From Iamia sp. SCSIO 61187 (GTDB lineage Bacteria > Actinomycetota > Acidimicrobiia > Acidimicrobiales > Iamiaceae): a DNA stretch of 64,000 nt. Shown piece by piece: positions 24,825 to 34,132 of the stretch. The notes below the pieces were generated by a model. It saw nothing but the letters and a program-made list of their open reading frames with translations, ran no database searches and had not been told where the DNA came from. Each line of letters starts with the position of its first letter. Positions within the stretch are counted from its first letter, which is position 1. The DNA is taken from assembly GCF_019443745.1 (NCBI RefSeq), contig NZ_CP050948.1, forward strand, positions 1,426,001 through 1,490,000, in the 5' to 3' direction. Both the position numbers and the translations under genes were made by a program.

Positions 24825-24991
24825 GCGCATCGGCGTCGGTCCGTCGATCGGCCCGTCCCGCCCATCTGGCGTACCGACGCCTCTCCGGGCGAGTGGGGGC
24901 ACGAACGAGGAGAGGACGCTGATGTGAGGGCACCGCGGACACCGGCCACGACGTCACCGTCGCGCCTGGTGCCACCACGGGTCGTCCCGGC

Positions 24992-26053
24992 ATGACGATC
25001 GTCCAGGTCCCCGAGCGCGTGGTCCGGTGGGTCGACGACCGCCAGCAGGATCGGCCGTGGGTCGCCCTCCCGATCGGCATCATCCGCAAGTACGCCGACG
25101 ACCGGGGCAGCGCCTTCGCCAGCATGGTCACCTACCACGCCTTCCTCGGCCTGTTGGCGCTCCTCGTGGTCGTCCTGACCCTCTCGGCTCGGTTCCTCGA
25201 CGGACAGGCCACGGGCGACGGCGGCATCCTCGACACGACCCTGGAGCAGATGCCCCTGGTGGGCGATCGCCTCCGAGACGGGCTCTCGACGCTCGACGCC
25301 GGTGGCCTGGGTCTCAGCGTGGGCATCTTCGGCCTCCTGTGGACCTCGTTCGGGGTGTACCACTCCCTGCAGCTCGCCCTGAACCAGGTGTGGAACGTCC
25401 CCGGCGTGGAGCGCCAGGGCTTCGTCGCCCGCCACGTGCGGGCGCTGCTCTTGTTCACCCTCCTCATCGGCGCGGCCGCCGGCGGGGCCGTCGTGCGCAC
25501 CGCCGACTCCCTGCAGGCGATCCCGGCCGTCGTCCGGGCGCCGGTCGCGGCGGCGGTCGCCGCGATCGTCCTCCTGGCGGTCCTCCGCATCACGGTCGCG
25601 CCCGTGGTCGACACCGTCCGCCTCGTCCCGGCGGCGATCGTCGCCGGGCTGGCGTGGGAGGTGCTCCAGCGCATCGGGATCGCGCTGGTCAGCGACCGGT
25701 TGTCGCGCGCCAGCGAGCTCTACGGCTCCGTCGGGATCGTGGTGGTCGCCCTGTTCTGGATCAACCTCTTGACGCGGGCGGTCATCGTCGCCAACGAGAC
25801 CGCGGTGGTGGCATGGCGCCGCCTCTGGCCCCGCCGGATCGCCCAGCCACCCCTCACCGACGCGGACCGGCAGGTCCTCGAGGGCCTCGTCCTCAACGAA
25901 CGACGGCGACCCGAGCAGCACGTGTCCGTGACGTTCACGGACCAGGACGAGGATCAGGAAGGGGACGAGGACGAGGACCGGTGGTCGGACGCCTCGGGCG
26001 CCGACCTCGCGCCGGTCAGTCGAGACGGACCCGTTCGCCGTCGCGGGCGGTGA
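24992..26053 (+). CDS. YihY/BrkB-family membrane protein
   Basis: 353 residues with six transmembrane segments. Family marks: DDRGSAFASMVTYHAFLGLLALLVV near residue 37 (usual AAALAYYxLLALFPLL), FGVYHSLQLALNQVWNV around 120 and the C-terminal LYGSVGIVVVALFWINLLTRAVIVANE. The acidic tail (DQDEDQEGDEDEDR) is cytoplasmic. Often mis-called ribonuclease BN; function unsettled. Its last 38 bases overlap the 3' end of the convergent MBL gene. Confidence 0.9.
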   Translation: MTIVQVPERVVRWVDDRQQDRPWVALPIGIIRKYADDRGSAFASMVTYHAFLGLLALLVVVLTLSARFLDGQATGDGGILDTTLEQMPLVGDRLRDGLSTLDAGGLGLSVGIFGLLWTSFGVYHSLQLALNQVWNVPGVERQGFVARHVRALLLFTLLIGAAAGGAVVRTADSLQAIPAVVRAPVAAAVAAIVLLAVLRITVAPVVDTVRLVPAAIVAGLAWEVLQRIGIALVSDRLSRASELYGSVGIVVVALFWINLLTRAVIVANETAVVAWRRLWPRRIAQPPLTDADRQVLEGLVLNERRRPEQHVSVTFTDQDEDQEGDEDEDRWSDASGADLAPVSRDGPVRRRGR

Positions 26054-27431
26054 CGGCCAGCCAGCCGTCGCGCTCGCCGATGACGGTCTCGAGGGCGGCG
26101 GCCGAGTCGGGCTCGCCGTGGACGAGGTAGACGGTGTCGGGCGGGCGGTCGGCGGTGTCGAGCCAGGCGACGAGCTCGCCCTGGTCGGCGTGGACGGAGA
26201 AGGCGGCCAGGTCGACGACGTCGGCCCGGACGGGCACGTAGCGGCCGAGCATCTTGACCTGGCGGGCGCCCTCGGCGAGCTGGCGGCCCCGCGTGCCCGG
26301 GGCCTGGAACCCGACCAGCAGCACGGTGGTGCGGTGGTCGGGCAGGAGCCGGGCCAGGTGGTGGACGACACGACCGCCGGTCGCCATCCCGGAGGCGGAC
26401 ACGATGATGCAGGGGCCGACGTGGTCGGCGAGGGCCTTGGAGCGCTCGACGTCGCGGATCTCGGTGATGTGCCCGGCACCGAAGGCGTCGGCCCGGTCCG
26501 CCAACCGGGGGTCGACGTCGGTCTCCCCCCGGGCGATGGCCTCGCGGTACACCCGGAGGGCCGACAGCGCCATCGGGGAGTCGACGAACACCGGGACCTC
26601 GGGGATGGCACCGGCGGCGAGCAGCTCGCGCAGGTGGAAGAGCACGACCTCGGTGCGGTCGACGGCGAAGGCGGGGATCACCACCGTCCCGCCGCGCGCC
26701 ACCGTCGTCACGATGGCGTCGCGCAGCCGGTCGAGGGCCCCGGCGTCGTCGTGGCGGCGGTTGCCGTAGGTCGACTCCATGACGACGATGTCGGCGGCCC
26801 CGACGGGGTCCGGTGGCCGCAGGATCGGGTGCTGGGGCCGACCGAGGTCACCGCTGAACACGATGCGGCGGTCGCGGTGGTCGGCGAGGCGCACGGAGAT
26901 CGTCGCCGACCCCAGGATGTGCCCGGCCGGCCGCATGGTCAGGTGCACGCCCGGGGCGACCTCGACCTCGCGGTGGAACGGCTGCGGGGCGAAGCGCTCG
27001 ACGGCCACGCGGGCGTCGGCCTCGGTGTAGAGCGGCCGGGCCGGGTGGTGCTTGGAGAAGCCCTTGCGGTTGGCGTAGGCCGCCTCCTCCTCCTGGAGGT
27101 GCCCGGCGTCGGGCAGGACGATCCGGGCCAGCGCCGTCGTTCCGTGCGTGGCGTGGATCGGGCCGGCGTAGCCGTCGCGCACGAGCGCCGGGAGGTAGCC
27201 GGTGTGGTCGACGTGGGCGTGGGTGACCGCCACGGCGTCGATGGTCGAGGGATCGACCGGGAACGGCGCCCAGTTCCGCCGTCGCAGTCCCTTCAGCCCC
27301 TGGAACATCCCGGCGTCGATGAGCACCCGGGCCCCGGGCGTGTCGATGAGGAACCGGCTGCCGGTGACGGTTCCGGCGGCGCCGAGGAAGGACAGGACCG
27401 GCACCTGCGTCCGCTCCACCGACGCCGTCAT
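26016..27431 (-). CDS. MBL-fold beta-CASP RNA-processing nuclease-like protein
   Basis: 471 residues. Metallo-beta-lactamase core with HAHVDHTGYLP (HxHxDH), PAGHILGSATI, FSGDLGR and VVMESTYGNR, then a beta-CASP insertion (AFAVDRTEVVLFHLRELL, VFVDSPMALSAL, CIIVSASGMATGGR) and a final conserved His in FSVHADQGEL. This layout is that of the YSH1/CPSF73-like archaeal-bacterial group, zinc-dependent RNA endo/exonucleases. ATG 27431 overlaps the stop of the ATPase gene by 4 bases, so the pair is coupled; the ATPase may have an RNA or nucleotide role. Confidence 0.92.
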   Translation of the reverse strand: MTASVERTQVPVLSFLGAAGTVTGSRFLIDTPGARVLIDAGMFQGLKGLRRRNWAPFPVDPSTIDAVAVTHAHVDHTGYLPALVRDGYAGPIHATHGTTALARIVLPDAGHLQEEEAAYANRKGFSKHHPARPLYTEADARVAVERFAPQPFHREVEVAPGVHLTMRPAGHILGSATISVRLADHRDRRIVFSGDLGRPQHPILRPPDPVGAADIVVMESTYGNRRHDDAGALDRLRDAIVTTVARGGTVVIPAFAVDRTEVVLFHLRELLAAGAIPEVPVFVDSPMALSALRVYREAIARGETDVDPRLADRADAFGAGHITEIRDVERSKALADHVGPCIIVSASGMATGGRVVHHLARLLPDHRTTVLLVGFQAPGTRGRQLAEGARQVKMLGRYVPVRADVVDLAAFSVHADQGELVAWLDTADRPPDTVYLVHGEPDSAAALETVIGERDGWLAVTARDGERVRLD

Positions 27432-28081
27432 GCCGCCTCGATGGGCAGGTGGCGGGCGACCACGCTCTCCAGGATCGCCAGCCCGACGGTGATCTTGCGC
27501 AGGAACGACGGGTTGTGGGGCACGAGGTGGAAGCCGGGGTGCGACGACCACACCGCCCGGAGCTGCCGGTCGACCTCGACGGCCTCGTCGCGCGACTCGA
27601 TGCGGTAGCGGTTGCCGCCCTCGATCTCGCCGTCGCCGACCGCGGCCGTCTCGAAGAAGATGACGGCGTCGTAGCGGGCCAGCTCGCGGTCGCGGGTGGT
27701 CCCCATCTGCTCGAAGAAGACCTCGGGGCCGTCGGGCCAGTAGGCGGCCCCGTCCGGTGTGCCCCGGTCGCAGAGCAGGACGCGGTCGGGGTAGACGGCG
27801 GACTGGATGTCCTCCAGGCTGCGCTGCACCGCGAAGACCGCGCTCTGCACGGACCGCCGGGCGACCGGGTCGGTGACGCGGGGGAACCCGCCGGCGAACA
27901 GGGTGGTGGCCGACTCGGGGACGACGACGACCCGATCGCCGATCTCGCGGCGGAACAGGTCGGCCGCCGTCGTCTTGCCCCCGCCCGGGCCGCCGGTGAG
28001 CACGATCCGCAGCGGCCGGGTCGGTGGCCCGGACTCGACCGGCTCCGGTGCTCCGAGGGTCTCGGCGGAGGTCGGAGCCAT
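27428..28081 (-). CDS. NadR-like P-loop ATPase/kinase
   Basis: 217 residues. Walker A in VLTGGPGGGKTTAADLF (~30-45), a Walker B-like VLLCDRGTPDGAAYW (~100) and a lid rich in Arg. The AAA_28/NadR-kinase-like family phosphorylates small molecules or acts as a regulatory ATPase; substrate is unknown here. Starts at ATG 28081, right before the divergent lipoprotein gene (90 bases). Coupled to the beta-CASP protein by an ATGA overlap, a pairing not obvious from known pathways. Confidence 0.85.
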   Translation of the reverse strand: MAPTSAETLGAPEPVESGPPTRPLRIVLTGGPGGGKTTAADLFRREIGDRVVVVPESATTLFAGGFPRVTDPVARRSVQSAVFAVQRSLEDIQSAVYPDRVLLCDRGTPDGAAYWPDGPEVFFEQMGTTRDRELARYDAVIFFETAAVGDGEIEGGNRYRIESRDEAVEVDRQLRAVWSSHPGFHLVPHNPSFLRKITVGLAILESVVARHLPIEAA

Positions 28082-28159
28082 GCGGCGATCATCACCCGCG
28101 CCTCCCGGCACCGGTAGGGGAGAAGGTCCCGGTCCCCCGGCGCCGGCGGGCGTGGTCGG

Positions 28160-28165
28160 TACCCT
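28160..28165 (+). promoter_or_regulatory. -10 box for leaderless 28172 gene
   Basis: TACCCT, 6 bases before ATG 28172; no ribosome binding site. Confidence 0.45.
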
Positions 28166-28171
28166 CGTCCG

Positions 28172-29119
28172 ATGACCTGGCGCACCTCGCTCGTCGCCGT
28201 GCTCGTCCTGGTGGCCGCGTGCGGTGGCGGCGACGAGGACGGCGCCCGCACCGGATCGACCGAGGGGCCGGCGGTGACCTCGACGACCGAGGCGTCGGCG
28301 CCGTTCGAGGTCGACCTGGTCACCGAGACCTTCGTCGATCGGTCGCGGCCGACGGCGGAGGGGGCGGCCGGGGCCCCGGCCCAGCCCGACCGCACGATCG
28401 TCACCCGCATCACCCACCCCACCAGCGGTGGTCCGTACCCGCTCGTCGTCCTGGCGCACGGTGCGTCGGGCCACCCCGACGAGTTCGACGAGCAGGTCCC
28501 GGGCTGGGCCGCGGACGGCTTCGTGGTCGCCTCGCCGGCGTTCCCCCTGACGAACGGCGACGTGCCCGAGGCGCTGGGCAACCTCGGCGACGTCGTCAAC
28601 CAGCCCGGCGACGTCTCGTTCGTGATCGACGAGGTGCTGGCCGCCGGCGACGACCCGGCCAGCCCGCTCCACGGCCTCGTCGACCCCGAGGCCATCGGCG
28701 TCGTCGGCCACAGCCTGGGCGGCGCCACCACCTGGGCGGTGGCGTTCAACACCGCGACCCGCGACGAGCGCATCGACTCGGCCGTGGTGTTCGCCGGCCT
28801 CACGTTCCCCATGCCCGACGGCGAGTACCGGTTCTGGTCCGGCCTGCCGCTGCTGGTCATCCACGGCGACGCCGACGACGTCCCCCTCGGCGCCGACCTG
28901 GCGGCGTACGAGCAGGCGGTGGCGCCCAAGTGGTTCGTCACCCTGCTCGGGGCCGAGCACCGCCTCGCCTTCACCGACGAACCATCGCCGTACGACGACC
29001 TCGTCACCCGCACGGTGCTCGACTTCTGGCACGGCACCCTCGACGGTGACGACGAGGCGCTCGGTCGGGTCACCGCCGACGCCACCGATCCCGAGCTGTC
29101 CCGGGTGGTGCACGAGTGA
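28172..29119 (+). CDS. Lipoprotein alpha/beta hydrolase (dienelactone hydrolase/PAF-acetylhydrolase-like)
   Basis: 315 residues. Signal peptide with lipobox VAAC (Cys17), then a Thr/Ser-rich linker and an alpha/beta hydrolase domain from ~residue 45. Oxyanion region VVLAHGASGHPDEFD, nucleophile elbow GHSLGGATT, acid in VIHGDADDVPL and His in LGAEHRLAF. The fold is that of the chlorophyllase/PAF-acetylhydrolase-like group of secreted esterases. Acts outside the membrane. Substrate unknown. Followed after 58 bases by the GH36 gene, so both may serve extracellular or imported nutrients. Confidence 0.87.
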   Translation: MTWRTSLVAVLVLVAACGGGDEDGARTGSTEGPAVTSTTEASAPFEVDLVTETFVDRSRPTAEGAAGAPAQPDRTIVTRITHPTSGGPYPLVVLAHGASGHPDEFDEQVPGWAADGFVVASPAFPLTNGDVPEALGNLGDVVNQPGDVSFVIDEVLAAGDDPASPLHGLVDPEAIGVVGHSLGGATTWAVAFNTATRDERIDSAVVFAGLTFPMPDGEYRFWSGLPLLVIHGDADDVPLGADLAAYEQAVAPKWFVTLLGAEHRLAFTDEPSPYDDLVTRTVLDFWHGTLDGDDEALGRVTADATDPELSRVVHE

Positions 29120-29177
29120 GCACGGGGGTGGAGGGGGGCGGACGGTGGGTTCGATCGCTCGCCGCCGTGGAGGACCC

Positions 29178-31239
29178 GTGACCGACGTCGTGATCGAGGC
29201 CGGGGCCACCCGGCTGGTGCTGGCGGCGGGCGAGGACGGGCGGCTCCACCAGCGGTCGTTCGGCCCGGCCGCGGGTGACGACGGCCCGGCCCTGCCCCTC
29301 GCCCTGTTCCCGCTGGCCTACCCCACCTTCGGCGAGGAGCCGCTGCGCGAGCCGGCGCTGCGGGTCACCCACGGCGACGGGGTCACCTCGACCCGGCTCC
29401 GCTTCGTCGAGGCCACGACGGCCCCGGCGGGCGAGGGTGACGGCGTCGACCACCGCGTCCGCCTCGTCGACCGGGTCGCCCCGCTGGCGGTGACCCTCTG
29501 CTACCGGACCTGGCCCGCCGTCGACCTGGTCGAGCAGTGGGTGGAGGTCGCCAACGAGGGCGACGGCCCCTGCCGCCTCCACCAGGCGGCCGCCGGCGCG
29601 CCCGCCCGCCGGTCCCGCCCCCCCCCACCTCACCCACTGGGGCGGCGGGTGGGCGGGGGAGTGGACCCAGACCACCGAGCCCCTGGCCCCGGGGACGAAG
29701 ACGGTCGCCTCCTTCGGCGGGGTCCGCCCCTCGCTCTACCGCCCGCCGGTCGTGCTGTGGTCACCCGACGGGGCCGCCCTCGAGGACGCCGGCACCGTCC
29801 TGGCCGCCACCGTGCGCTGGGGCGGCGACGTCCGCTTCGACGCCGAGGTGTCGCCCCACGGCCACCAGCGGCTCATCGCCGGGCACCAGCACGTCGGGGC
29901 CGAGCGGATCCTCGACCCGGGTGCCACCTTCACGACGCCTGCGGTGGCGTGGACCTGGTCGGCGACCGGGATCGGCGAGACCAGCCGGCGCCTCCACCGC
30001 TTCGCCCGGCGCCACGTCGTCCGCGACGGCGACCGGACCCGGGCCACGGTGGCCAACACCTGGGAGGCGGTCTTCTTCGCCCTCGACCCCGACGGCCTGG
30101 CCGCCCAGGTCGACCGGGCCGCGGCGCTGGGGTGCGAGCTGTTCCTCCTCGACGACGGCTGGTTCGGTCGGCGCGACGACGACACGACCTCGCTCGGCGA
30201 CTGGCAGGTCGACCGGCGGAAGCTGCCCGACGGCCTGCAGCCGCTGATCGACCGCACCCTCGCCGCCGGCATGCGGTTCGGCCTGTGGGTCGAGCCCGAG
30301 ATGGTCAACGCCGCCTCCGCCCTCTACGGCGACCACCCGGACTGGGTCATCGGCGAGCCCGGCCGGGAGCGGCGGGAGGAGCGCAGCCAGCTCGTGCTCG
30401 ACCTCTGCCGAGCCGAGGTGCGCGCCTTCGTGGTCGAGACCATCGACCGGGTGCTGGCGGACCACCCGGGCATCACCTACCTGAAGTGGGACGCCAACCG
30501 GGACGTGACCGAGCCCGGGTCGGCGACGCTCCCTGCGGAGCGCCAGAGCCACCTGCCGCTGGACCGGGTCCGGGCCACCCGGGACGTGATGGCCGAGGTC
30601 GCCCGACGCCACCCCGACGTGGAGCTGATGCTGTGCGCCTCGGGGGGCGGGCGCTCCGACCTCGACACCCTCCGGTGGTTCCACGAGGTCTGGACGTCGG
30701 ACAACACCGACCCGGTCGACCGCGTCCGGATCCAGTGGGGCGCGTCGCACCTCCTCCCGGCCTCGGTCCTCGGCGCCCATGTGACCCGCTGGGGCGAGCG
30801 GCCGGTGGCCTTCGGGTGCGCGGTGGCCATGAGCGGCCGCTTCGGGCTCGACCTCGACCTCACCGCCCTGTCCGACGAGGAGGCCGCCACCGTGGCCGAG
30901 GCGATCACGGCCTCCCACCGGATCCGCGACGTCGTGCAGCACGGCGACCTCCACCGGCTGGTCTCGCCCGTCGGCTCCGACCGCGCCGCCCTGGCCTACC
31001 GGCGCGGCGACCGCACCGTCGTGTTCCTCTACGCGCTCGAGGGCGACGACGGCGCCGCTGCGGGTCGCGACGAGCCCGTCGCCATCGACCACCTTGTCCC
31101 CGCCGGCCCCGCCACCGTCACCGACCTCACCCCTGGTCGCCCCGCCGACGAGCGGCTCACGGCCCTCGCCGACGGCGGCGTCCCCTGGCCCGTCGCCCCG
31201 ACCCCGGCGGCCACGATCCTGGAGATCCGTCCCGCCTGA
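29178..31239 (+). pseudogene. GH36 alpha-galactosidase, frameshifted at a nine-C tract
   Basis: The protein reads in one frame from GTG 29178 to about 29625 (beta-sandwich N-terminal domain, ending VEVANEGDGPCRLHQAAAG) and continues in the +1 frame from about 29626 (LTHWGGGWAGEWTQ) to the stop at 31239. The switch is at nine Cs, 29618-29626; eight Cs would restore a ~686-residue GH36 enzyme. The second part holds the (beta/alpha)8 barrel with LKWDANRD (nucleophile Asp) and WTSDNTDPVDR (acid/base Asp), so only the reading frame is broken. Could be a real or phase-variable mutation, or a sequencing error. An internal GTG at 29752 opens the second part alone. Removes terminal alpha-galactose from oligosaccharides. 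Confidence 0.8.
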
Positions 31240-31278
31240 GAGGGCATCGTCATCCAGGCCCACGTGGCCCGACGACCC

Positions 31279-31422
31279 GTGAGAGATGGCACACCCGGGA
31301 AGGATCCGGGCGACGCCGACGCTGACGCTGATGTGTTGTTCCTCCCGTTCCTCTCGCTGCTGCGGCTCTTCGACGAAGCCCAGACCGCGGCGTGGGAGCC
31401 CCTCCTCCACGACGACGCCTAG
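31279..31422 (+). CDS. Possible 47-residue small protein
   Basis: GTG 31279 to TAG 31422 in the 277-base gap between the GH36 gene and the MTHFR-like gene. The translation has an Asp-Ala repeat followed by an amphipathic stretch VLFLPFLSLLRLFDEAQTAA and a charged end, and uses G/C-ending codons like real genes around it. No ribosome binding site is clear. Could be chance. Confidence 0.25.
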   Translation: MRDGTPGKDPGDADADADVLFLPFLSLLRLFDEAQTAAWEPLLHDDA

Positions 31423-31516
31423 TCACGCTCGCGACGCTTCGGGCCCGCCCGTCGCGTCGCGCCGGCGCTCGGGCGACGGCAGGGGTTCAGGCTCGTCGCC
31501 TCGGTAAGGGGCGGGC

Positions 31517-32539
31517 GTGGCCACCGACGAGGAGAGGGAGCCGGGCTGCCCGAAGCGGATGGTGTACGGCCCCTGCGGAGGCGTGCGCCCGGGCGGCGCG
31601 TGCGAGGTGGCCGACGTCGCCTGCCCCTTCGCCACCCTCACCCGGCCGATCCCGTGGGACGGGCCGACCCGCACCGGCGGGGCGCCGGCGGGTGGCGGGT
31701 TCGCGGACCGGACGGCGCCCCTCGTCCTGACCGACCTCACGGTCGCCCCCTACGACCGGGAGGGGCTGGCCACGGTGGTGGGCCTGCTGGCCGGGTCGTG
31801 CGACGCCGTGCTCGTCGGTGACCACCAGTCGCGCCCGGACTTCCCTCCGACCCAGATCGCCGGGCTCGTGGACGACGCGGGCGGCGCGGCCGTGATCACC
31901 CTGTCGTGCCGGGACCGCAACCGCGTCGTGCTCGAGCAGGAGCTCGAGGGCCTGGCGGCCATCGGTGTCGCCGGGGTCATGTGCGTCACCGGCGACGCCC
32001 GGGGCCCCGGTGTCCGCCGCGACGCCACCCAGGTCTTCGACCTCGACGGCACGCGGTTGGCCGGGCTGGCGGCGGCACGGGGGCTGCCCGTGGTCGTCCC
32101 CGAGTCGCCCGACGCACCGCCCGTCGCGCTCCGGCCGCGCCGGCTGGTCGAGAAGCAGCGCGCCGGGGCGACCCTGTGCATCCTCAACCACTCGGCGACG
32201 GTCGACCACGTGCGGCGGTTCGTCGAGGCGGCCCGCCGGGCGGGGGCGACCGTCCCCATCGTCGGCGCCGTCCCCGTCTTCACCGACGCACCGTCGGCCG
32301 GCGTGCTCCAGCGGTTCCCCGGCCTCGCCCTCCGCGCCGAGCACGTCGAGACGGTGCTCGGGGCCGAGGACACCGTCGCCGCCGGCATCGCCGTCGCCGT
32401 CGCCGAGGCCCGGGCCCTGCTGGCCATCGAGGGTGTCGTCGGGGTGAACCTGTCGGGGATGGCGTCGGGCCGAGGCGTCGAGACGGGAGCCGAGATCAAG
32501 GCGGCCATCGGGGCGGCGCTGCGGGAGGAGGCGGCGTGA
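31517..32539 (+). CDS. Methylenetetrahydrofolate reductase-like protein with N-terminal MTHFR_C zinc motif
   Basis: 340 residues. The first ~60 carry a Cys cluster CPKRMVYGPCGGVRPGGACEV like the MTHFR_C (CxxC) domain, then a MetF-like TIM barrel: VLVGDHQSRPDFPPTQIAGLV, SCRDRNRVVLEQELEGLAAIGVAGVMCVTGDAR and the C-terminal EIKAAIGAAL. MetF uses FAD and NAD(P)H to make 5-methyl-THF; here the barrel lacks some FAD contacts visible in classical MetF, and the N-terminal placement of the Cys domain is unusual, so the substrate is uncertain. Start GTG 31517. Overlaps a methyltransferase gene by 4 bases (GTGA), suggesting a one-carbon transfer pair. Confidence 0.72.
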   Translation: MATDEEREPGCPKRMVYGPCGGVRPGGACEVADVACPFATLTRPIPWDGPTRTGGAPAGGGFADRTAPLVLTDLTVAPYDREGLATVVGLLAGSCDAVLVGDHQSRPDFPPTQIAGLVDDAGGAAVITLSCRDRNRVVLEQELEGLAAIGVAGVMCVTGDARGPGVRRDATQVFDLDGTRLAGLAAARGLPVVVPESPDAPPVALRPRRLVEKQRAGATLCILNHSATVDHVRRFVEAARRAGATVPIVGAVPVFTDAPSAGVLQRFPGLALRAEHVETVLGAEDTVAAGIAVAVAEARALLAIEGVVGVNLSGMASGRGVETGAEIKAAIGAALREEAA

Positions 32540-33312
32540 GCGACGAGGACGTCTCCTCCGAGCCCGAGTTCGGGACGATGGCGGCGTGGACGGTGGATGC
32601 CGTGGGGGCCCTCGGCGACGACCACGCCCTCGCCGCCGCGTGCCGCGGGAGCGGGGGACCAGCGGCCCTGGGCTGGTTCGCCGAGCACCTCCAGCTCGGC
32701 GCAGGGGTCCGCCTGCTCGACGTGGGCGCCGGCATGGGGGGTCCGGCGGCGTGGGCCCGGGCGACCGCCGGCGCCGTGCCGGTGCTCGTCGAGCCCATGG
32801 AGGCCGCCTGCCGGGCCGCCACGGACCTGTTCGCCCTGGCGCCGATCGTGGCCACCGCCGAGCACCTGCCCCTCGGTGACGCGACGGTGGGCCGGGCGTG
32901 GAGCCTCGGCGTCCTCTGCACCACGTCGGACCAGCGGGCCGCCCTCGGTGAGGTCGCCCGGGTCCTCGAGCCCGGCGGGGCGTGCGGCCTCCTCGTCTAC
33001 GTGCGGACCGTCGCCGACCTCGACACCGAACCCGAGGTCAACCACTTCCCGGTCGAGGACGAGCTCCGGGCGCTGGTCGACGTCGCCGGCCTGGCCGTCA
33101 CCGGCGAGGCGTCGCTGTCGGACCTGCCCGACCCCCCGGCGTCGTGGCGGGCGCAGGAGGAGGCCGTGGACGACTGGATCGAGCAGGCCCACGGCCACAC
33201 CGACGCCTGGCAGGACGCCCACGACGACGAGGCCGCCGTCGGGCACCTGCTTCAGACGGGCCAGGTGGTCGGCCGCCTGCTGGTCGTCGCCCGAGAGGGC
33301 GCCCGCCGCTGA
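32536..33312 (+). CDS. Class I SAM-dependent methyltransferase
   Basis: 258 residues. Motif I LLDVGAGMGGPAAWARA (~58), acidic end of strand 2 in VLVEPMEAA, motif-II region WSLGVLCTTSDQRAALGEVARVLEPGG. Methyl acceptor unknown. Start GTG 32536, overlapping the preceding stop by 4 bases, so it is translated with the MTHFR-like protein. The resemblance is to the UbiE/Methyltransf_11 group. Confidence 0.85.
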   Translation: MSDEDVSSEPEFGTMAAWTVDAVGALGDDHALAAACRGSGGPAALGWFAEHLQLGAGVRLLDVGAGMGGPAAWARATAGAVPVLVEPMEAACRAATDLFALAPIVATAEHLPLGDATVGRAWSLGVLCTTSDQRAALGEVARVLEPGGACGLLVYVRTVADLDTEPEVNHFPVEDELRALVDVAGLAVTGEASLSDLPDPPASWRAQEEAVDDWIEQAHGHTDAWQDAHDDEAAVGHLLQTGQVVGRLLVVAREGARR

Positions 33313-33343
33313 CACCCGTCGGACGGGGGATGGGCCTCGACCC

Positions 33344-33374
33344 TTGACCTCGATCGCACTTCAGCTCGTACGGT
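33344..33374 (+). promoter_or_regulatory. Promoter of the 33406 gene
   Basis: TTGACC at 33344-33349 and TACGGT at 33369-33374, spacer 19 bases (long). The transcript would carry a ~25-base leader with GAAGGAGG. Confidence 0.4.
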
Positions 33375-33405
33375 CCACCTCGACCGACGACACGAAGGAG
33401 GCGAC

Positions 33406-34071
33406 GTGGCCGACACCACGACGACGAGCGGGCTGACGCAGATCGGGACGGACCTGTGGGAGACGCGGGCCGACTCTCCGTTCCCCGGGCTGACGACCCA
33501 CGGGTACCTGTGGGTGCGGCCCGAGGGGAACGTGCTGCTCTACTCGGTCCTCACCGACGCGGACTTCGACGCCGTGGCCGAGCTCGGTGGGGTGGCCCAC
33601 CAGTACCTCAGCCACGTCGACGAGGCCGGCCCCATGCTGGGCCGGATCGCCGAGCGGTTCGGGTCCACGCTGCACGCCCCTGCGGCCGAGGCCGACGACA
33701 TCGGCCGCCATGCCCGCCCCGGGGTGGTGCTCGACCGGCGCCACCGGGACGACAACGGGATCGAGGTCGTCCCCACACCGGGCCACACCCGGGGGAGCAC
33801 CTCGTACCTGCTGACCGGTGCCGACGGCACCCGGTACCTCTTCGTCGGCGACACGGCCTACCGGGGCGCCGACGGGCGGTGGCGGGCCGGCTACCTCGGT
33901 GGCATCAGCGACGCCGCCCGGCTGCGGCACAGCCTCGGGGTGCTGGCCGCGCTCGACCCCGACGTGGTCGTCTCGAGCGCCTTCGCCGGCGACGGTGGCG
34001 CCCACCCGGTGACCGGGTCCCAGTGGCGGGCCATCGTGGACGAGGCCCGGAGGTCGCTGCCGGAGGGCTGA
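33406..34071 (+). CDS. MBL-fold protein with degenerate first metal motif
   Basis: 221 residues. Ends of the metallo-beta-lactamase fold are present: TPGHTRGSTSYLLT and FVGDTAYRG, but the HxHxDH motif is replaced by LSHVDEAG (residues ~68-75), leaving one His and an Asp/Glu. It may bind one metal or act on other substrates; enzyme activity is uncertain. GAAGGAGG stands 4 bases before GTG 33406. No obvious link to neighbours. Confidence 0.75.
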   Translation: MADTTTTSGLTQIGTDLWETRADSPFPGLTTHGYLWVRPEGNVLLYSVLTDADFDAVAELGGVAHQYLSHVDEAGPMLGRIAERFGSTLHAPAAEADDIGRHARPGVVLDRRHRDDNGIEVVPTPGHTRGSTSYLLTGADGTRYLFVGDTAYRGADGRWRAGYLGGISDAARLRHSLGVLAALDPDVVVSSAFAGDGGAHPVTGSQWRAIVDEARRSLPEG

Positions 34072-34120
34072 GACGGCCCACGGTCCGGGCGCGGCGGGAC
34101 GGTCGCCGGAGGCCCGACGG

Positions 34121-34126
34121 TACGAT
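34121..34126 (+). promoter_or_regulatory. -10 box for leaderless 34133 gene
   Basis: TACGAT, 6 bases before GTG 34133. Confidence 0.45.
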
Positions 34127-34132
34127 CGCCGC

